This document shows positions 59,882 to 64,000 of a DNA stretch of 64,000 nucleotides, one piece after another. Position 1 is the first letter of the stretch; every line of letters begins with the position of its first letter. The notes beneath the pieces were generated by a model, which saw nothing but the letters and a program-made list of their open reading frames with translations, searched no databases and was not told the DNA's origin. The translations under genes and the position numbers were made by a program. The stretch is from assembly GCA_016933275.1 (NCBI GenBank), contig JAFGBI010000216.1:1-64000 (forward strand), in the 5' to 3' direction. Source of the stretch: Polyangiaceae bacterium (GTDB lineage: Bacteria; Myxococcota_A; Polyangia; Polyangiales; Polyangiaceae).

Positions 59882-60034
59882 TCCCTGAGCGGTGGGATCT
59901 TGACCGGATCTGGCAGAAAATTTCTCAATGTTCTCGTGGCCATCAGCAATCAGGCGTCAGCGATCAGGGTTTCCACGTTCTACCTGACAGCTGACCGCAG
60001 ACCGCTGATGGCATGGCCTGTTTGGTTCCGGCGG
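59880..60034 (-). repeat. module A, copy 5 (inverted), between B and C
   Basis: About 155 bp in minus orientation. It sits where copy 4 of module C directly adjoins module B at 53722, so that junction serves as an empty site. A CTA triplet on both sides may be a short target duplication. Confidence 0.85.
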
Positions 60035-60036
60035 CT

Positions 60037-60081
60037 TAGTTTGTTGATTTGACCCAGCAATCAACCTTATTGCTGGTCGAG
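60037..60081 (+). repeat. module C palindrome, copy 5 (degenerate)
   Basis: GTTTGTTGATTTGACCC then AGCAATCAACCTTATTGCT; the right arm and the end (GGTCGAG for GCTCTAG) are diverged. Confidence 0.75.
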
Positions 60082-60293
60082 GGCGCCAGCAGGGTCGGGC
60101 GGCTCGCGAATACCGAGGGTTACCCAGGGGGACCTGCCAGACTCCATTCGTCTCCGGGCGTGTGGCATGGCTTCCGCTAGCCCGAAGCGGCAGGGAAGGC
60201 TGGTCGCCCGGCCCCGCTCCGAGGACCCCGCGCCTCCATGGGCCTGGAGGCCCCGTCATCTCTCGGTCGGATCGCGTACCATTCGACCCGGCC

Positions 60294-60716
60294 ATGGGCG
60301 ACCCACCGCGTGACCATTTCCTCTTTGCCTATGGATCCCTGCGGGTCGGGGAGATCGACCACCACCACCTGGCTGAGGCCGAGCTGCTTGGCCCCATTCG
60401 GACTCCGCCCGCCTACCACCTGGTCGAACTCCGCCAGTATCCCGCACTGGTTCCGGGTGGACGCCTCGAGGTGGTGGGGGAGCTCTACCGGGTACCGCGC
60501 GCGGTTCTGCTTCGAATCGACGTCGTGAAGGAAGTACCCCGGCTGTTCAATCGCGTGAGCATCCTCCTTGCTGGCGGCACGACCGCCGAGGCCTACACGA
60601 TGCGGCTCGATCAAGTGCCGGGGATGCGGCGGCTGCGCCACGGGGATTGGAGAGAACGCTTCGTGAGTCCCTGGTCCCGGGCTTCGGTCCACCATCGGGG
60701 GCGGTCCCTTCGCTGA
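60294..60716 (+). CDS. gamma-glutamylcyclotransferase-like (GGCT/AIG2) protein
   Basis: This 140-residue protein starts at ATG 60294. The family loop FLFAYGSLRVGEIDHHHL (residues 9-26) is the YGSL ligand-binding motif. A middle stretch (YHLVELRQYPALVPGG, EVVGELYRVP, LLRIDVVKEVPRLFNRV) keeps the acidic residue expected in the LDxxE region. It would make 5-oxoproline from gamma-glutamyl amines; specificity is not predictable. The B-A-C repeat block ends 213 bp upstream. Confidence 0.8.
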   Translation: MGDPPRDHFLFAYGSLRVGEIDHHHLAEAELLGPIRTPPAYHLVELRQYPALVPGGRLEVVGELYRVPRAVLLRIDVVKEVPRLFNRVSILLAGGTTAEAYTMRLDQVPGMRRLRHGDWRERFVSPWSRASVHHRGRSLR

Positions 60717-60872
60717 TCCGTGCCGGGTTCCATGACAAGCGCGCCAGGGGGGCTCCGGCGGATGCCCAAGAACAAGGCCGGATTCGGCACGGCCTGGCTG
60801 CGGCACGGTCCATGCTGCCATGAAAGACGTGCTAGGTTTTAGACGTCGGTTGGTGCTTCCCCAACCCTTGCC

Positions 60873-61862
60873 ATGAGTCCACTCCGCTTCGCTCTCGTCT
60901 GGTCGTTGGTGACCGCTCATTTCGCCGCGGTGGCGGCTTGCGGCGAGGTCGCCGCCGCCGGTGATCCGTCCGCTGGGCTGGCCACTGGAGGCGTTTGCAC
61001 GGCCGCCGCGTGTGTCACCGGCAATCGTGATGGCGGGTTGGACGCGGTGAGCACCGCGATCGTGCGGCCCGATGCGGACGAAGCGCCCAGCGAGGGAACG
61101 ACCCTCCGGGCGCTCTGCGGGACGGGATGCCCCGGCGCAGGAGGGGCGGGAGCCATTCTTTTCCCCGAGGACGCGGGGGCCTGCGTTGAGGCAGCGGGGA
61201 TGGCTGATCACGGAGGCGCCGGTGGCGCGGCTGGCGTGCGCGGATGTTCCATCGTAGTCGGGGAAGGTTCGACTCCGGTTGGCCAATGCTCGCTTCGAGG
61301 CAGCGGTGACCAGGGTGATCCGTGCATCAAGCAGCTCGACTGCGCGCCTGGATTTGCCTGCGTCGGCGAGGACAATGCCGGTCAGTGTCGGTCCTACTGC
61401 TGTGCGGATCCGGAGATGTGTCCCTCCGGAACCTTCTGTGCGGCTCGACCGTTGCTCGATCGGGAGGGCAATCGAGTCGAGACGCCGCTCGACGTGCCGG
61501 TGTGTGTTCGGGCGGATGCGTGCCCGCTCGACGAACCCTATCCCTGCCCCACCAACGCCATCTGCACCTGTCCGACGAGCACCGCCTGCACGGTGGTGCG
61601 GTCCGACGGGACCACGGGTTGTGTGCCGGTTCCCTCACCTGGCGAGTCCGGGTTCGAGGGTGATCCCTGTCCGTGTTCCCCGACGACGACCGCAGGCTTG
61701 GGGTTCATCTGTTCGCAGACCACACAGACCTGCCTCGCGCTTTGCAAGCTCGAGGCCGATGCCTCCTCCTGTGGCGTCGGTCGTCGCTGTCAGTCGAGTG
61801 CCTCGCTGCCGGATGGGTTCGGGATCTGTACGACCACCCCGACGGCGGATGCCGGTCGCTGA
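60873..61862 (+). CDS. Cys-rich lipoprotein, hypothetical
   Basis: This 329-residue protein has a signal ending VAAC (Cys 23). A Gly/Ala-rich, acidic first part (RPDADEAPSEGTT, HGGAGGAAGVRG) is followed by about 24 cysteines in short loops: CIKQLDCAPGFACVGEDNAGQC, YCCADPEMCPSGTFC, CPTNAICTCPTSTAC. The loops resemble those of 5571 and 28813, suggesting one expanded class of secreted Cys-rich proteins. No catalytic motif. It is convergent with the YihY-family gene, 7 bp away. Confidence 0.65.
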   Translation: MSPLRFALVWSLVTAHFAAVAACGEVAAAGDPSAGLATGGVCTAAACVTGNRDGGLDAVSTAIVRPDADEAPSEGTTLRALCGTGCPGAGGAGAILFPEDAGACVEAAGMADHGGAGGAAGVRGCSIVVGEGSTPVGQCSLRGSGDQGDPCIKQLDCAPGFACVGEDNAGQCRSYCCADPEMCPSGTFCAARPLLDREGNRVETPLDVPVCVRADACPLDEPYPCPTNAICTCPTSTACTVVRSDGTTGCVPVPSPGESGFEGDPCPCSPTTTAGLGFICSQTTQTCLALCKLEADASSCGVGRRCQSSASLPDGFGICTTTPTADAGR

Positions 61863-61869
61863 GCCCGAG

Positions 61870-62862
61870 CTAGCGATCTGGGCTCGGCTGTCCGGTGGCA
61901 CGCCGTGCAGGCGGCCGGCGCGGACGCCGGCGCGGCCTTGCGGGACCTTCGGCTGGTGGTGGGTGTTGGCTCGGCCGGGGCATCCGGCGGCGCTCCTCCT
62001 GCTCGAGCTGGGCGTTGAGCTCCATACCCACGAGCAGGGCCACGCACCACAGGTAGACCCAGAAGAGGGTCATCGCGACGGTGGCGAGGCTGCCGTAGTA
62101 GAGCGTGTAGCGGGCGAGGGTGCGCAGGTATTGCGCGAACCCCCACGACACCAGCACGCCGAGCACTACGGTCAACGTCGCACCCCGCCACACGTGGCGT
62201 TTCCGGTTGGGGTGGTTCACTGCGATTCGGAAGAACCCTGCGAGAAACACGGTGCCGATCGCCGCGCCCGTGACGTACGCGATGTACTGAGTGTGGAGCG
62301 GAACCCCGGCGGGCCGCAGCACGGCCTCGAGGGTGCGGGCAGGTCCGCCGGCCAGCGCGACCGCCACGACACCCGACGCACCCAGGGCCAGGATACACAC
62401 GAAGACGCAAGCGAGCGCGATCAGGCGCTTCCACCACCACGAACGCCTCGACGCACCAGTGGCGTTCTCGAAGACTTGCATGAAGGTGTGGAACGCGTTC
62501 GACGCCATGTAGACCGCAACCACCGCGGCGAGCGGCGCGATCCCGCCCTTGAATCGGCCGAAATGGGTCTGCAGGATGAGGTGTACCTGGATCGGCGTGC
62601 TGTCCATGAGGGCGGACACGAACTGCAACGCCTCTGGGCTCTCGCGCAGCAGGGCAGCGAGGGCCCAACCGGCGAGCGCGAGGAGCGGGATCAGAGACAG
62701 GAACAGATCGAACGCCATCGCGCTCGCGTGGACGGCGACTCCGTCGCGGTTCATGCCGTGGGCGAGCGAGTAGCTGAATCGAAGGAAGGCGCTCCGTGCG
62801 AAGAAACCTTCCACTCGCGCGCCTGCCCTCGAGAAGAGGGTCGATTCGCCTACTGTCGCCAC
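61870..62862 (-). CDS. YihY/virulence factor BrkB family membrane protein
   Basis: This 330-residue protein has about six transmembrane helices: AMAFDLFLSLIPLLALAGWALAALL, GGIAPLAAVVAVYMASNAF, ALACVFVCILALGASGVVAVALAGG, YIAYVTGAAIGTVFLAGFF, GATLTVVLGVLVSWGFAQYLRTLARYTLYYGSLATVAMTLFWVYLWCVALLVGMELNAQL. The YGSLATVAMTLFWVYL...GMELNAQ ending is the YihY/BrkB signature. Relatives were once misnamed ribonuclease BN. The C-terminal tail is Pro/Arg-rich and cytosolic. Function unclear. Confidence 0.88.
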   Translation of the reverse strand: MATVGESTLFSRAGARVEGFFARSAFLRFSYSLAHGMNRDGVAVHASAMAFDLFLSLIPLLALAGWALAALLRESPEALQFVSALMDSTPIQVHLILQTHFGRFKGGIAPLAAVVAVYMASNAFHTFMQVFENATGASRRSWWWKRLIALACVFVCILALGASGVVAVALAGGPARTLEAVLRPAGVPLHTQYIAYVTGAAIGTVFLAGFFRIAVNHPNRKRHVWRGATLTVVLGVLVSWGFAQYLRTLARYTLYYGSLATVAMTLFWVYLWCVALLVGMELNAQLEQEERRRMPRPSQHPPPAEGPARPRRRPRRPPARRATGQPSPDR

Positions 62863-63126
62863 GATGGTCCAATCCCAAGACTCGGCCGACGGTCCCTCCC
62901 CCGTCTACCCCCCAAACCATCCAGTAGGTGACATTTGTCCCGTAACGGAACGGCGGCCTTGGCGGTTCCCTCTCGGGCCAGCCCGTTGGTCGCTCCCTCG
63001 AATCGACCCATCGCGGGGCATCCGGCTGCCAGGCTGACGAGCCGGGCGTCACCCCCGAGGTCGTCTGCCGGGGCGGTGCGCACCAGGCTGGCGCGCGGTT
63101 CGTGCTCAAGGCATAGCGTGGACCCC

Positions 63127-63540
63127 GTGACGGTCCATCAGGAAACCATCGAGATCCAAACCCGCGGTGCAGGATTTGTCGACATCACATCGAAGGTCGC
63201 GGCCGCGGTCCGATCGAGCGGGCTGTCGACCGCGCTCTGCACCGTATTCGTGTGCCACACCTCCGCCAGTCTCGTGATCCAGGAGAACGCCGACCGCGCG
63301 GTTCTCCGTGACCTCGAACAGTGGGCAGCGGATTTGGCGCCGGAGAGCCGAGCATGGGAGCACTCCGAGGAAGGACCCGACGACATGCCCGCCCACGCGA
63401 AGGCCGCCATCACCCGAACCTCGGAGACGATTCCGGTGACCAACGGGGAGCTGGTGCTCGGCACCTGGCAGGCGCTCTACCTGTGGGAACATCGTGCCCG
63501 GGCCCATCGGCGCAAGGTTGTGGTTCACGTGTCCGGATGA
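63127..63540 (+). CDS. yjbQ: YjbQ family (secondary thiamine-phosphate synthase enzyme)
   Basis: This 137-residue protein starts at GTG 63127. Signature blocks are FVCHTSASLVIQENADRAVLRDLEQWAADL, HSEEGPDDMPAHAKAAITRTSETIPVTNGELVLGTWQALYLWEHRARAHRRKVVVH. YjbQ proteins of this fold have weak thiamine-phosphate synthase activity in vitro; their true role is open. Upstream in-frame sequence to 62935 lacks family features and was not used. Confidence 0.9.
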   Translation: MTVHQETIEIQTRGAGFVDITSKVAAAVRSSGLSTALCTVFVCHTSASLVIQENADRAVLRDLEQWAADLAPESRAWEHSEEGPDDMPAHAKAAITRTSETIPVTNGELVLGTWQALYLWEHRARAHRRKVVVHVSG

Positions 63541-63620
63541 GCCTCGACGGAGGTGCGCCTCGGTTCTTCGCCATTGGGGCTTGACCCACCACCACAGACG
63601 GCGAGCATCGGGAGTCGACG

Positions 63621-64000
63621 ATGGCGGACGACGGACAACGGGATGCGCGCCGAGAGTGGGTAGTACCAATCGCGGCGCTCGCTTCGACGGCCTTGGCGGC
63701 GTTTGGGGCCTTCTACGTCTTCGACTACTACTTGTTCAGTCCGCCCCCCGACCCGTCCGGCAACGCCCTCGACTTCTACCTGCGCTTCGATCCGGACAAG
63801 ATCACGGATGCGACGGGATCGCTCGCGGCCATGGTGGCCGCCGTATTCGGTATCGTGATCACGGTCGTCAGCATCATCGTGCAGTTGTCAGCCGATCGGT
63901 ATACGGGCGTGGCGCGGATGTTCCTCCACGATCGTACCAACCTCTCGGTGATGGGCTACTACCTCCTCACCACGCTCTACGGGATGTGGCTCAGCATGAG
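63621..64000 (+). CDS. DUF2254-like membrane protein, partial
   Basis: The first 126 codons of a gene that runs off the right edge. An N-terminal hydrophobic segment (WVVPIAALASTALAAFGAFYVFDYYLF) is followed by LDFYLRFDPDKI and a second helix (GSLAAMVAAVFGIVITVVSIIVQLSADRYTGVARMFLHD), then a third (MGYYLLTTLYGMWLS). The second helix and the RYT-GVARMFLHD stretch resemble DUF2254 inner-membrane proteins. Too little is visible to be certain. Confidence 0.55.
   Translation, partial: MADDGQRDARREWVVPIAALASTALAAFGAFYVFDYYLFSPPPDPSGNALDFYLRFDPDKITDATGSLAAMVAAVFGIVITVVSIIVQLSADRYTGVARMFLHDRTNLSVMGYYLLTTLYGMWLSM

Noticed and set aside
61279-62931. A 550-codon plus-strand open frame
   Set aside because: Overlaps the Cys-rich lipoprotein in another frame and is antisense to the YihY-family gene; composition is not protein-like.

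Overview
The window is high-GC bacterial chromosome and reads as Myxococcota (myxobacteria, former Deltaproteobacteria). Supporting signs are about a dozen small lipoproteins, a Cys-rich metal-binding-motif protein ending in a MYXO-CTERM-like tail, a DUF4215/fibro-slime lipoprotein, an AgmX/PglI-type C-terminal domain, an RpoH-like sigma factor with a long N-terminal extension, and a bacterial ceramide (sphingolipid) gene group. There is no rRNA operon, CRISPR array, prophage or recognisable transposase gene. One tRNA is present (Ser, GCU).

Layout. 0-8.6 kb: a partial four-helix-bundle gene, a sulfotransferase, an outer-membrane-type protein, a 3D-domain lipoprotein, a Tat-type esterase, a CPBP protease, two lipoproteins and an RpoH-like sigma factor. 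8.6-13.5 kb: rsmI-ffh, a lipoprotein with a family-9 carbohydrate-binding-like domain, and a coupled minus-strand pair. 13.7-21.4 kb: purM-purN, an FAD/NAD(P)-binding oxidoreductase, a PEGA protein, rsmD, an AgmX-like protein and truA. 21.5-26.1 kb: spt, rsmE, bcerS and cerR, that is the condensation, reduction and N-acylation steps of bacterial ceramide synthesis with an rRNA methyltransferase between them. 26.3-36 kb: trpE with two coupled genes, a pseudo-methyltransferase/coiled-coil protein, dnaJ, an orphan FliI/SctN-type ATPase, and a two-gene set of DNA methyltransferase plus PD-(D/E)XK nuclease that looks like a compact restriction-modification system. 36.5-43.3 kb: two large convergent surface-protein genes and tRNA-Ser. 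43.4-50.8 kb: glcD-like, a TrkA-domain membrane protein, yhbY, a glycosyltransferase, ruvC and a LolA-like gene. 50.8-60.1 kb: a gene-sparse, repeat-rich stretch with a beta-helix lipoprotein, a TPM/zinc-ribbon membrane pair, an M48 protease and a paralogous two-TM pair. 60.3-64 kb: a GGCT-like gene, a Cys-rich lipoprotein, a YihY-family protein, yjbQ and a partial membrane protein.

The most unusual content is intergenic. I see four interacting families of non-coding repeats. R1 (two copies, 1.2 and 36.0 kb) has inverted termini and a 10-bp flanking duplication, exact at one copy and 8/10 at the other. Module A (five copies, about 150-175 bp) carries heptanucleotide arrays of variable length. 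Module B (four copies, about 118 bp) is a terminal-inverted-repeat element with a 20-21 bp hairpin whose arms show compensatory changes. Module C (five copies) is a short palindrome. The families nest: A sits inside R1 at 36.3 kb but is absent from R1 at 1.2 kb, and A sits between B and C at 59.9 kb but is absent from the B-C junction at 53.7 kb. Those filled/empty pairs argue that A has moved. The four-helix-bundle gene at the left edge is itself preceded by a heptamer array, which suggests, without proving, a link between that protein family and the repeats.
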